A stretch of 15,248 nt of DNA from Alphaproteobacteria bacterium (GTDB taxonomy: Bacteria > Pseudomonadota > Alphaproteobacteria > M2410): assembly GCA_021774955.1 (NCBI GenBank), contig JAJFIN010000227.1:1-15248 (forward strand), given 5' to 3'. Below are positions 1 through 6,814 of this stretch, piece after piece. The position numbers were made by a program, and so were the translations under genes. Numbering within the stretch: position 1 is the first letter of the stretch; every line of letters begins with the position of its first letter. A model generated the notes under the pieces. The model did not search any database. It had not been told where the DNA came from and saw only the letters and a list, made by a program, of their open reading frames with translations.

Positions 1-86
1 CCGTTGCTGGCCAGCCGCCAACCAATCCCAAGGCCAACAATTCCAGCCCCGACAATAATGACAGAAGGTTTTGAGTTTGACGCCAT
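1..86 (-). CDS. thiO: ThiO-like FAD-dependent glycine oxidase, N-terminal fragment
   Basis: Only the first 28 codons are in the window; the gene runs off the left edge. The N-terminus reads MASNSKPSVIIVGAGIVGLG and carries the dinucleotide-binding GxGxxG motif (GAGIVG, residues 13-18) of FAD-dependent DAO-type oxidoreductases. The fold alone would not name it, but a TPP riboswitch lies directly upstream, and ThiO is the family member that oxidises glycine to the imine used to build the thiazole of thiamine. The ATG at 86 is preceded by AAGGAAG (101-95) at eight bases, which supports this start. Further thi genes (thiS, thiG, thiE) would be expected beyond the left edge. The FAD-binding N-terminus is seen; the ThiO identity is inferred from the riboswitch. 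Confidence 0.8.
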   Translation of the reverse strand, partial: MASNSKPSVIIVGAGIVGLGIGWRLASN

Positions 87-91
87 TTCCG

Positions 92-172
92 AAACTTCCT
101 TCGCTGGTGCGATCCAGATCAGGTTCAATGGGTATGATCTCAGCCGAACAAAATCTTTCGGCACCCCAGTTC
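92..172 (-). promoter_or_regulatory. TPP riboswitch (THI element)
   Basis: Read on the minus strand, this stretch has the conserved thi-box parts in order: GGGGTGCC (167-160), CTGAGA (143-138), ATACCC (135-130), GAACCTGATCTGGAT (126-112) and CACCAGCGAAGGAA (109-96). Visible helices are P1 (GAACT at 172-168 with AGTTT at 96-92), the variable arm GCCGAA (162-157) with TTCGGC (148-143), and CTGG/CCAG in the pyrophosphate-sensing arm. Thiamine pyrophosphate binding should lower expression of the gene that starts at 86. The likely ribosome binding site, AAGGAAG at 101-95, lies within the aptamer's 3' strand. This suggests control of translation initiation by direct occlusion, because there is no room for a separate terminator before the ATG. 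Confidence 0.95.
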
Positions 173-179
173 AATGAAG

Positions 180-208
180 AAGAAGCCACGCGCACTCTCA
201 GCTGTCAA
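180..208 (-). promoter_or_regulatory. possible promoter of the riboswitch-thiO transcript
   Basis: On the minus strand a perfect -35 hexamer TTGACA lies at 208-203. Seventeen bases on, at the -10 position (185-180), is CTTCTT, which is poor. Transcription would start near 173, just where the riboswitch aptamer begins, and that spacing is the main argument for it. The promoter lies in the gap after the ilvA stop, so thiO can be expressed independently of ilvA. Confidence 0.35.
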
Positions 209-242
209 GTGAGGGTTGAAATTGCGCGCAGTCTGTATGTGT

Positions 243-1460
243 TTAATGCTCAGTCACATCCATCAACCGATATTGCAACCCTTCGCGACTCAAATTATCG
301 GCAATCTCGCCAATATGTCCTTCGTCTCGGGTTTCGACCATCACTTCGAGGGTCGTGTACTTTGCCGAAACATCAAGCGCCAGTCGCTGATGTGAAACCT
401 CCAAAATACTCGCACCATTGGCGCCAATGATGTTGGTGACATTTGATAGTTGTCCAGGGACATCTGGAACCTCAACTTGCAATCGGCAAATCCGTCCATT
501 GCGCATTAGTTCGCGCATAATGATGGTTGCGAGCAATCGTGGATCAATATTGCCACCCGTTAAAACAATTCCGGTTTTTTGACCCTTGAATTTGTCCGGA
601 TAAGCAAGAAGAGCCGCAAGACCCGCTGCCCCGGCTCCCTCGACAATCGTTTTCTCAATCTCCATGAGCAAATAAAGCGCTTGCTCCATCTGCGTTTCGC
701 TCACGATCAAAATATCGTCGACAAGCTTTTCAACGATTTTCTTTGTCCGGCCACCGACGTTTTTGACCGCAATCCCCTCGGCTATTGTTGCACCCGAACA
801 AACAGCATCTTCACCCGCCAAGGCTTTCGACATGGACGGATAGAGTTCAGGCTCAACACCGACGACATTTATCCCAGGTCTCAGTGCTTTGGCTGCTGTG
901 GCGATACCCCCAATCAATCCACCGCCACCAACCGGCACGATTAGGACACCGAGATCTGGAACCACATCCAACATTTCAAGCGCAACTGTACCCTGCCCTG
1001 CAATCACCAAATCATCATCATAAGGATGAACAAAGGTATAACCCTCTTTAGCAACAAGAGCTTCCGCCTCAGCTTGAGCTTCGACGAGGGTATCGCCGAC
1101 AAGAACGACCTCAGCCCCAAACCGTTGCGTCCCCCGCACTTTCACAAAAGGTGTATTGGCAGGCATAACAATTGTTGCTGGAATGCCCATCTTCTGCGCG
1201 TGATAAGCAACGGCTTGAGCATGATTGCCGGCCGACATCGCAACAACACCCTTGGCTTTTTCGGCATCATTCAGATGGGCCATTTTATTTAGCGCGCCAC
1301 GCTCTTTAAACGCCGCAGTGAATTGCAAGTTTTCAAACTTTAAGTAGACATCAGCACCTGTGATCGAGGATAGCGTTTGTGATTTTAAAAACGGCGTCTC
1401 GACAACCGACCCTTTGATGGTTTCGGCAGCTCGTTTTATGTCCTCTAAAGTCACACTCAT
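243..1460 (-). CDS. ilvA: threonine ammonia-lyase (threonine dehydratase) with ACT domain
   Basis: PLP enzyme that deaminates L-threonine to 2-oxobutanoate, the entry to isoleucine synthesis; in the cytoplasm. From the ATG at 1460 (405 aa), the catalytic lysine is in FTAAFKERGALN (Lys52). The SAGNHAQAVA motif and the glycine-rich phosphate loop VGGGGLIGG follow. The last 80 or so residues form an ACT-type domain starting near GRICRLQVEVPDVPGQLSNV. The length fits the single-ACT form of about 400 aa (IlvA/TdcB-like) and not the long E. coli IlvA with two regulatory repeats. A TTG at 1472 would add four residues; the ATG is preferred because family members begin close to it. Biosynthetic and catabolic roles cannot be separated from sequence, although the ACT domain suggests allosteric control. 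The same-strand thiO follows after a gap that has its own riboswitch. Confidence 0.93.
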   Translation of the reverse strand: MSVTLEDIKRAAETIKGSVVETPFLKSQTLSSITGADVYLKFENLQFTAAFKERGALNKMAHLNDAEKAKGVVAMSAGNHAQAVAYHAQKMGIPATIVMPANTPFVKVRGTQRFGAEVVLVGDTLVEAQAEAEALVAKEGYTFVHPYDDDLVIAGQGTVALEMLDVVPDLGVLIVPVGGGGLIGGIATAAKALRPGINVVGVEPELYPSMSKALAGEDAVCSGATIAEGIAVKNVGGRTKKIVEKLVDDILIVSETQMEQALYLLMEIEKTIVEGAGAAGLAALLAYPDKFKGQKTGIVLTGGNIDPRLLATIIMRELMRNGRICRLQVEVPDVPGQLSNVTNIIGANGASILEVSHQRLALDVSAKYTTLEVMVETRDEGHIGEIADNLSREGLQYRLMDVTEH

Positions 1461-1527
1461 TTGATTACCCAATATCCGCCATGCCAGACTATTCTCTGCT
1501 GTATCTCAGATGTCCGGTTGATATTCC

Positions 1528-1545
1528 ACAAATAGCGATATTTGT
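1528..1545. promoter_or_regulatory. 18-bp palindrome, candidate operator between divergent genes
   Basis: ACAAATA (1528-1534) and TATTTGT (1539-1545) form a perfect 7-bp inverted repeat around the spacer GCGA. It lies 67 bp upstream of the ilvA ATG and 104 bp upstream of the ATG at 1650, in the only gap these two divergent genes share. The size and symmetry suit a dimeric helix-turn-helix regulator. No T-tract of terminator type follows on the minus strand, and the A-rich run on the plus-strand 3' side does not make a terminator there. The regulator is unknown and no second copy was noticed in the window. Confidence 0.4.
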
Positions 1546-1649
1546 CGTTGAAAAAAACTATACCGGCTTTTGCAATCCCTGTCCCCACGTCATGCTTTTG
1601 CCAAATTCATGTCCAATAATCATCACACTCACCCAGATGGAGAAATTCA

Positions 1650-2117
1650 ATGGCCAAATTTAGTCTGACAAGCGTTAGTACCGCCTTAGCTGTTGGCATC
1701 GTGGCAGTATCGGCAGCTATTCCTGCATCCGCAGAACATGAATCCATCGCAACGGACAAAGAACGACAATGCCTCTATGTGCGCAGTATCAACGGTTTCA
1801 ATTCTATCGATGACGAGCACGTCATCTTTACCGTTGGCGCCAACAAGAAATACTTGGTCAGCACTTTTAACAAGTGCCACAATCTCGATTGGTCCGAACA
1901 GATTGCTATCAAATCGAGCGGTTCTTGGACCTGTTCTTATTCAGCCGACAAACTCATCTATAGCGATGGCATCAGCCACCGGACCTGTTTGATCTCAAAC
2001 ATCCAATTTGTTGAGTCGAGTGAACAGGCCCACAAAATTGCCGCCGCCAAGAAACAACACAAAGCTGAAGAGCGCGCCAAGCGGAAAGCCTCCAAGAACG
2101 CAGAGACTGATATCTAA
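1650..2117 (+). CDS. small exported protein, DUF6491-like
   Basis: A 155-aa protein with a Sec signal peptide: basic start, hydrophobic residues 8-25, and an AxA-type site (IPASA, cleavage after about residue 28). The mature part has four cysteines (C41, C76, C95, C113), which could form two disulphides in the periplasm. The pattern CLYVRSINGFNSIDDEHVIF, then a later cysteine in the C-x-x-L-D/W context, then IAIKS and a C-terminal CLISNI, resembles DUF6491 proteins as I recall them. That family has no known function. The tail (about 124-150) is a highly charged Lys/Arg/Glu/Ala helix and may be a coiled coil or bind nucleic acid or an anionic surface. GGAG at 1639-1642, seven bases before the ATG, fixes the start. 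It stands alone, divergent from ilvA, with its own terminator. Confidence 0.75.
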   Translation: MAKFSLTSVSTALAVGIVAVSAAIPASAEHESIATDKERQCLYVRSINGFNSIDDEHVIFTVGANKKYLVSTFNKCHNLDWSEQIAIKSSGSWTCSYSADKLIYSDGISHRTCLISNIQFVESSEQAHKIAAAKKQHKAEERAKRKASKNAETDI

Positions 2118-2158
2118 GGTCGACGCGAATAGCGACTTTTTTTGTTTTTTCCCATAAG

Positions 2159-2202
2159 AACAGACGCCTGGTAAAACACGGCGCCAAGTCTGTTGCTTTT
2201 TT
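2159..2202 (+). terminator. intrinsic terminator after the DUF6491-like gene
   Basis: AACAGAC (2159-2165) pairs with GTCTGTT (2188-2194), with an additional inner GCC/GGC helix, and is followed by six T residues (2197-2202). A weaker hairpin, GTCG with bulged A then C against GCGAC, followed by a run of seven T, sits just upstream at about 2120-2143, so termination may occur in two steps. Confidence 0.7.
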
Positions 2203-2575
2203 GTCAGCATGCCGCGCGAATTGAATAATCTTTAACCACTCGTCTTTTATTTAGGCAGAATCACAGCTATAAGCTTTCGCCAAGGTGCCCGGCATCTTTT
2301 TGTTTCAACTTCTATGGAGAGTATCGATGACTTCAGTATCTTTGATGACGATACCTCCCGGCACCCGTTAACTAGATGGTGGCCCGGAGGACAAGGTCCG
2401 GGCTTTCGCATCCACCCAAGCGGTTCAATCTACCGCACAAACGGGAACTCCCACTCCAAATTGGTTGCATTGTCGCGGACCGCCGTGAGCGGTTATGCGG
2501 ACTATTCCGCTTCACGCGTTGTAACGATTTACATGAATTACATGGAGGCAGGTGGCGATATCCATCTGTGGGACT
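2203..2575 (+). other. long leader/intergenic region ahead of the ABC exporter
   Basis: About 370 bp without a protein gene I can defend. It contains a 14-codon ORF with a good ribosome binding site (2327-2371). A perfect 7-bp hairpin lies at GCCCGGA (2382-2388) / TCCGGGC (2397-2403) with an 8-base loop. A smaller hairpin, ACCGC/GCGGT, lies at 2479-2493. A plus-strand frame stays open from 2314 to 3009 and would overlap the exporter by over 400 bp; it has no ribosome binding site and I recognise nothing in it. TATAAG near 2268 could be a -10 element but lacks a good -35. The region could be a regulated 5' leader of the exporter or the remains of a lost gene. Confidence 0.4.
2327..2371 (+). 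CDS. possible 14-residue leader peptide
   Basis: ATG at 2327 is preceded by GGAGAG (2316-2321), the best-placed ribosome binding site between 2200 and 2600. The frame encodes MTSVSLMTIPPGTR and stops at TAA 2369. It ends 11 bases before a strong hairpin (2382-2403), an arrangement seen in translation-coupled attenuators. The peptide has no run of one amino acid, so a classic amino-acid attenuator is not indicated. It may equally be a chance ORF or the start of a decayed gene. Confidence 0.25.
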   Translation: MTSVSLMTIPPGTR

Positions 2576-4384
2576 ATGAAGTCGAACCAATACAAAAGGG
2601 CCCTAGGTTTTACCTGGAGCTACTGGAAAACCTACCCTCGATCGATGAGCGTGCTTGTGGTGTTGCTTCTGGCGATGATTGCTTGCGATGTCATGCTGCC
2701 GGTTTTCGCCGGACGATTGGCAGATTCTGTCGCCGTTTCAATGGGCGGCCAAGGACCTACGAGCGAACAAGTCCAAGTCGCCTTGATTGCGCTCGCCTTG
2801 CTTGTTGGAACAGAAGCGTTCTTCACGCTGTTTCATTACAACACCGACAAGATTTGGATCAATCTTGCCGCGCGCGTAATGAGCCAGCTAATCAAAGATG
2901 CTTTCTACCGTGTGCAACGGTTCAGTACGGATTGGCACGCCAACAATTTCGCTGGCGCGACGGTGAGAAAAATCACGCGCGGCATGTGGGCGTACGACGA
3001 GTTGGCTGACACCATCATATTGGGAATCTTGCCTTCAACCCTGATCATCATCGGTATGACCGTAATGATGAGCACGCAATGGCTCGAGATGGGATTGTTC
3101 TTGGCCGTATTTGTTATGATTTACATCACTGTAAACTATTACCTCGCCAGCTATTACTTGGCACCGGTCAACAGAGAATACAACAAGCGTGATACCAAGC
3201 TGGGCGCGACGCTTGCTGATTCAATAACATGCAATCAGGTCGTCAAAGCGTTCGGCGCCGAGATGCGCGAAGATGGAACGCTGGCTCGGGTCTCCGAAGA
3301 TTGGTCACACCACGCCCGATTAAGCTGGGGCCGTTCAGTTCGAACCGGTCTCGTTCAGCAAATCATGCGGTTGATCATGCTGCTGGGCATGCTGTCACTC
3401 GGTCTGTTTTTTTGGGCCGGAACGCGGGCAACGCCGGGGCAAATTACGCTCGTTCTGACGACGTTTTTTGTTATCAGCGGATATTTACGACACGTCGGTA
3501 TGCATATGCGAAACTTTCAAAAAGCCGTCAACGAAATGGAAGATATTGTAGGTTTCATGGAGCAACCACTGGGCGTTCTTGATCGGCCGCACGCTCAAGA
3601 ATTTGAGGCTGGCAAAGGTGTCATTACTTTTGATGATGTGACTTTTCGTTACGATGGACAAACTAAGCCGTTATACCAAAGCTTTAGTTTGACTGTTCGT
3701 GCCGGTGAACGCATCGCGTTGGTCGGTCATTCTGGCAGTGGTAAGAGCACTTTCGTCAAACTGATCCAAAGGCTCTACGACATCAATTCTGGAGCCATCC
3801 GGATCGATGACCAAGATGTCTCTGAGGTGACCCAGGAAAGCCTACGCCAGGCAGTCGCATTGGTACCCCAAGAACCGGTGCTGTTTCACCGATCCCTCCA
3901 AGAAAACATCGCCTACGGACGAAATGATGCGACAATGGAGGAAATCATCGATGCGGCTAAACGTGCCCATGCCCATGATTTCATCTCCAACCTACCTGGT
4001 CAGTATGAAACTTTGGTAGGTGAACGCGGTATCAAATTGTCGGGAGGCGAGCGTCAACGTATCGCAATTGCGCGGGCGTTCCTTGCGGATTGCCCGATCT
4101 TGGTTCTAGATGAGGCCACATCGAGCTTGGATACGCATACCGAAGCGTTGATCCAAGAATCGATACGCGAGCTTATGGAAGGCCGAACGACCATTGTCAT
4201 TGCACATCGGTTGTCGACCATAAAGTCTGTCGACCGCATTCTCGTGTTCAAGGAAGGCGCGATCTGCGAGGAAGGCACACACAACGAACTCATGGCCAAA
4301 TCTCAAAGCCATTATCGAGCGTTGGTTCATGCTCAAGCTATGGAGATGAGTAGAACCGACGACACGCTGGATCTCGTTGGTTAA
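2576..4384 (+). CDS. ABC exporter, fused permease-ATPase (MsbA-like fold)
   Basis: Half-transporter of 602 aa that would work as a dimer in the inner membrane, exporting an unidentified substrate. The N-terminal 320 or so residues are a six-helix type I exporter membrane domain. The ATPase domain follows: Walker A GHSGSGKST (384-392), Q-loop in VALVPQEPVLFH, signature LSGGERQ (488-494), Walker B ILVLDEATSSLD with D512/E513, and the H-loop His544 in AHRLSTI. All catalytic positions are intact. A GTG at 2552 would add eight residues and has GGAGG at 2544, but only three bases away; the ATG at 2576 has only a weak GGGA nearby. The true start is therefore uncertain by 24 bases. A hairpin follows the stop. 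Neighbours give no clue to the substrate. Confidence 0.9.
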   Translation: MKSNQYKRALGFTWSYWKTYPRSMSVLVVLLLAMIACDVMLPVFAGRLADSVAVSMGGQGPTSEQVQVALIALALLVGTEAFFTLFHYNTDKIWINLAARVMSQLIKDAFYRVQRFSTDWHANNFAGATVRKITRGMWAYDELADTIILGILPSTLIIIGMTVMMSTQWLEMGLFLAVFVMIYITVNYYLASYYLAPVNREYNKRDTKLGATLADSITCNQVVKAFGAEMREDGTLARVSEDWSHHARLSWGRSVRTGLVQQIMRLIMLLGMLSLGLFFWAGTRATPGQITLVLTTFFVISGYLRHVGMHMRNFQKAVNEMEDIVGFMEQPLGVLDRPHAQEFEAGKGVITFDDVTFRYDGQTKPLYQSFSLTVRAGERIALVGHSGSGKSTFVKLIQRLYDINSGAIRIDDQDVSEVTQESLRQAVALVPQEPVLFHRSLQENIAYGRNDATMEEIIDAAKRAHAHDFISNLPGQYETLVGERGIKLSGGERQRIAIARAFLADCPILVLDEATSSLDTHTEALIQESIRELMEGRTTIVIAHRLSTIKSVDRILVFKEGAICEEGTHNELMAKSQSHYRALVHAQAMEMSRTDDTLDLVG

Positions 4385-4388
4385 ATTT

Positions 4389-4414
4389 GAGGGGCAAGCT
4401 TCGGCTTGCCCCTC
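4389..4414 (+). terminator. perfect hairpin after the ABC exporter
   Basis: GAGGGGCAAGC (4389-4399) and GCTTGCCCCTC (4404-4414) form an uninterrupted 11-bp stem closed by a TTCG tetraloop, five bases after the exporter stop codon. The following bases, CCTTTGTCT, give only a weak U-tract. It may terminate partially, or protect the upstream mRNA 3' end while letting some transcription continue into the methyltransferase gene at 4441. Confidence 0.6.
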
Positions 4415-4440
4415 CCTTTGTCTCACCTTAAAGTTTTCGC

Positions 4441-4965
4441 ATGGCGAAGAAAGAAACGGCGCTTACTCCTTCTGCATGGATTACCCGATTTGCCCATCTG
4501 ATATCTCCAGAAGGGCAAGTTCTCGACCTAGCTTGCGGAAGCGGTCGGCATACACGCTATCTGGTGGAACACGGGTATAAAGTTACCTGCATTGACCGCG
4601 ATATTTCGAAACTAGGTGACCTACAACAACACGAAAGCATCGAGATCGTTCAAGCCGATCTTGAGGATGGACCATGGCCGCTCGCTGATCGCAAATTCAA
4701 CGGCATCATTATAGCAAATTACCTGCACCGTCCGATCATGCCGCGCATCGCCAATGCCCTTAGTGATCAAGGCGTGTTAATCTACGAAACTTTTGCACAA
4801 GGTAACGAGAAATTCGGCCGCCCAAGCAATCCCGATTTCCTTCTAAAGCCGGGTGAGCTCTTGGAAGTCGTGCGAGGACATTTTCGTGTAATCGCTTTTG
4901 AAGAAGTCGCGGAAACCGAACCCAGGCCCGCTTGCCGTCAACGCATTTGTGCAATTCGCGTTTGA
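4441..4965 (+). CDS. class I SAM-dependent methyltransferase
   Basis: A 174-aa cytoplasmic protein with a single Rossmann-type methyltransferase domain. Motif I is LDLACGSGRHT (28-38), which binds S-adenosylmethionine. The acidic residue ending strand 2 is Asp52 in VTCIDRD, and the adenine-contacting region is QADLED near residues 70-75. A strand-4 segment GIIIANYLHRP follows. The DLACGSGRH form of motif I is typical of small TehB/UbiE-like stand-alone methyltransferases whose substrates are mostly unknown. The C-terminus is complete for such proteins and ends in a conserved-looking RPACRQRICAIR. The start has no clear ribosome binding site. It lies 56 bp after the exporter and 68 bp before the NIPSNAP gene on the same strand. 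Confidence 0.85.
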   Translation: MAKKETALTPSAWITRFAHLISPEGQVLDLACGSGRHTRYLVEHGYKVTCIDRDISKLGDLQQHESIEIVQADLEDGPWPLADRKFNGIIIANYLHRPIMPRIANALSDQGVLIYETFAQGNEKFGRPSNPDFLLKPGELLEVVRGHFRVIAFEEVAETEPRPACRQRICAIRV

Positions 4966-5033
4966 CATTTCGGGCATTTTCGAAACATCGCTGAAGATTG
5001 ACCAATTACGCTCAGCACACAAGGAGCGTGTTC

Positions 5034-5366
5034 ATGTCAATCACCTGTTTCATTCGTTACGAAATCGATCCGTTTCAACGACAGGATTTTGAAACCTATG
5101 CCGAAAACTGGGGACGGATCATCCCTAAATGCGGGGGAAACCTGATTGGTTATTTCCTACCGCATGAAGGCACAAACAACATCGCGTTCGGTTTGGTCTC
5201 TTTTGAAAATTTAGCGGCCTACGAAGCGTATCGAAACCGTCTCAAAACCGATGAAGAGGGTCGTCAAAACTTTGAGTTTGCTCAGCAAAAAAAGTTTATC
5301 TTGAAAGAAGAGCGTACGTTTTTGGAAAACATCCCCTCCACACTGAACCAACATTTCCAAAAATAA
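5034..5366 (+). CDS. NIPSNAP family protein
   Basis: A 110-aa protein of the NIPSNAP group (ferredoxin-like alpha/beta barrel, often dimeric), built around one domain. It begins with the short strand ITCFIRYEIDPFQ. The middle EGTNNIAFGLVSFENLAAYE is the usual core of the family, and the tail has FILKEERTFLEN. Family members are small proteins of largely unknown biochemical function. AAGGAG (5021-5026), seven bases before the ATG at 5034, decides the start; an in-frame TTG at 4998 lacks support. It follows the methyltransferase gene after 68 bp and is terminated by a hairpin shared with the convergent thiolase gene. There is no strong hint of a shared pathway with the methyltransferase. Confidence 0.85.
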   Translation: MSITCFIRYEIDPFQRQDFETYAENWGRIIPKCGGNLIGYFLPHEGTNNIAFGLVSFENLAAYEAYRNRLKTDEEGRQNFEFAQQKKFILKEERTFLENIPSTLNQHFQK

Positions 5367-5377
5367 GAGACATCCAC

Positions 5378-5409
5378 AAAAAAAGCCGGGGACGCACCCC
5401 GGCTCATTT
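5378..5409. terminator. bidirectional intrinsic terminator
   Basis: AGCCGGGG (5384-5391) and CCCCGGCT (5397-5404) form a perfect 8-bp GC-rich stem with a 5-base loop. On the minus strand the stem is followed by seven T residues (5384-5378), giving a strong terminator for the thiolase gene. On the plus strand it is followed by CATTTTCATT, a weaker tract that serves the NIPSNAP gene. It sits midway between the two convergent stop codons. Confidence 0.9.
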
Positions 5410-5426
5410 TCATTCTGAACGAATTG

Positions 5427-6611
5427 TTACGCGACTTCGAAAAGCCCGGCGGCACCCATACCCCCGCCAACACACATGGTGACAACAACATATTTTGCCC
5501 CGCGACGTTTTCCTTCGATGAGCGCATGGCCGGTCATACGCGCACCTGACATACCGTAAGGGTGGCCGATGGAAATCGCGCCGCCATTGACATTCAGATT
5601 TTCGTTGGGGATGCCAAGCTTGTCGCGGCAATAGATCACTTGGACCGCAAAGGCTTCATTGAGCTCCCACAGACCAATGTCGTCCATTTTCAATCCATTG
5701 CGTTCAAGCAATGCAGGAACCGCAAAGACCGGACCAATACCCATTTCGTCGGGCTCACATCCTGCGACGGCCATGCCGCGATAAATCCCGAGCGGATTCA
5801 AACCGCGCTTTTCTGCTTCTTTAGCTTCCATGACAACACAAGCGCTCGCCCCATCTGAGAGCTGCGAGGCATTGCCAGCGGTGATGCAATGACCCTCACC
5901 CATCACTGGCTTCAGACCTGCAAGCGATTCAGCAGTGGTGCCTGGACGATTGCCTTCATCTTTGTCGAGCGTAACTGAGTGAGTGCTCTCCTCGCCAGTT
6001 TCCTTGTTACGCACGATCATGTCCGCGGTTAGGGGAACAATCTCATCGTCGAACTTACCAGATTGTTGTCCGGCGGCCGTACGTTCCTGGCTCTGCGCTG
6101 AATATTCGTCTTGTGCCTCACGGCTAATGTCATAGCGTTTCGCGACAATCTCAGCTGTCTGCAACATCGGCATATGGATATTGGGATGCTTTTCCATCAA
6201 TCGAGGGTCGGCCGCACGATGCAAATTCATGTGCTCATTCTGAACCAGGCTGATCGATTCAACACCACCCGCCACAACAACATTCATGTTGTCGCAAACA
6301 ACTTGTTTTGCTGCTGTTGAAATTGTCATCAGGCCGGACGAACATTGCCGGTCGATGCTCATCCCGGAGACGGAAACCGGAAGTCCGCCTTGAAGCGCCA
6401 CCAAGCGACCAATATTCGCCCCTTGAGACCCCTGTTGCAGCGCCGCACCAATGATACAATCGTCGACCTCCGCCGGATCAATGCGAGAGCGCTTAACCGC
6501 CGCTTCGACCGCGTGGCCCGCCAGCGATGGTGACTCCAGGTTGTTGAAAGCACCGCGATAGGCTTTGCCAATCGGTGTGCGTGCCGTGGAAACGATGACA
6601 GCTTCTCTCAT
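5427..6611 (-). CDS. acetyl-CoA C-acyltransferase (thiolase II family)
   Basis: Cytoplasmic thiolase of 394 aa, the normal length for FadA/PhaA-type enzymes. It cleaves 3-ketoacyl-CoA with CoA, or condenses two acyl-CoA, through a cysteine acyl-enzyme. The nucleophile is Cys90 in DRQCSSG, the NEAF motif is present (LWELNEAFAVQ), and the catalytic His350 lies in GGAISIGHPYGMSGAR. The second cysteine is Cys380 in CVGGGMGAAGLFE. The segment MPMLQTAEIVAKRYDISRE is typical of degradative 3-ketoacyl-CoA thiolases. GGGAG lies six bases upstream of the ATG. No fadB-type partner or acyl-CoA dehydrogenase is adjacent, so it is a single-gene unit here. Degradative and biosynthetic thiolases are hard to separate by eye; the degradative role is the better guess. 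Confidence 0.92.
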   Translation of the reverse strand: MREAVIVSTARTPIGKAYRGAFNNLESPSLAGHAVEAAVKRSRIDPAEVDDCIIGAALQQGSQGANIGRLVALQGGLPVSVSGMSIDRQCSSGLMTISTAAKQVVCDNMNVVVAGGVESISLVQNEHMNLHRAADPRLMEKHPNIHMPMLQTAEIVAKRYDISREAQDEYSAQSQERTAAGQQSGKFDDEIVPLTADMIVRNKETGEESTHSVTLDKDEGNRPGTTAESLAGLKPVMGEGHCITAGNASQLSDGASACVVMEAKEAEKRGLNPLGIYRGMAVAGCEPDEMGIGPVFAVPALLERNGLKMDDIGLWELNEAFAVQVIYCRDKLGIPNENLNVNGGAISIGHPYGMSGARMTGHALIEGKRRGAKYVVVTMCVGGGMGAAGLFEVA

Positions 6612-6814
6612 CAGACACTCCCAATGTTGAAATTAATGTTGTTGTTTGGATCAAGATCGACCCTAGCTTGGTGCTGCGTCTGCGAAAAGATAATTCTTGG
6701 ATCTCTGGTGATAATTGCACACAGCCCGTTCCCTCTTGTGGTTGGACCCTCTAAAGTCCCATCGAAAACCAAATTCGGTATCCCATTGATTTCAATAAAA
6801 GGTACTCGAACTTC

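Noticed and set aside
191..210. CTGTCAA half-site upstream of thiO as a PHO box
   Set aside because: Only one good heptamer is present and the adjacent CTCTCAG has no 4-bp spacer; the same bases are better read as a TTGACA -35 element on the minus strand.
71..430. 119-codon plus-strand frame across the riboswitch and the end of ilvA
   Set aside because: It lies antisense to a clear TPP riboswitch and to the ACT domain of ilvA, and shows no recognisable motif.
1473..1649. 60-codon plus-strand frame beginning at 1481
   Set aside because: It lies in a divergent promoter region, has no ribosome binding site and overlaps the next gene's start; the composition is that of non-coding DNA.
4998..5033. 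Upstream TTG start for the NIPSNAP protein
   Set aside because: It has no Shine-Dalgarno, while AAGGAG sits at the ideal distance before the ATG at 5034 where the family domain begins.
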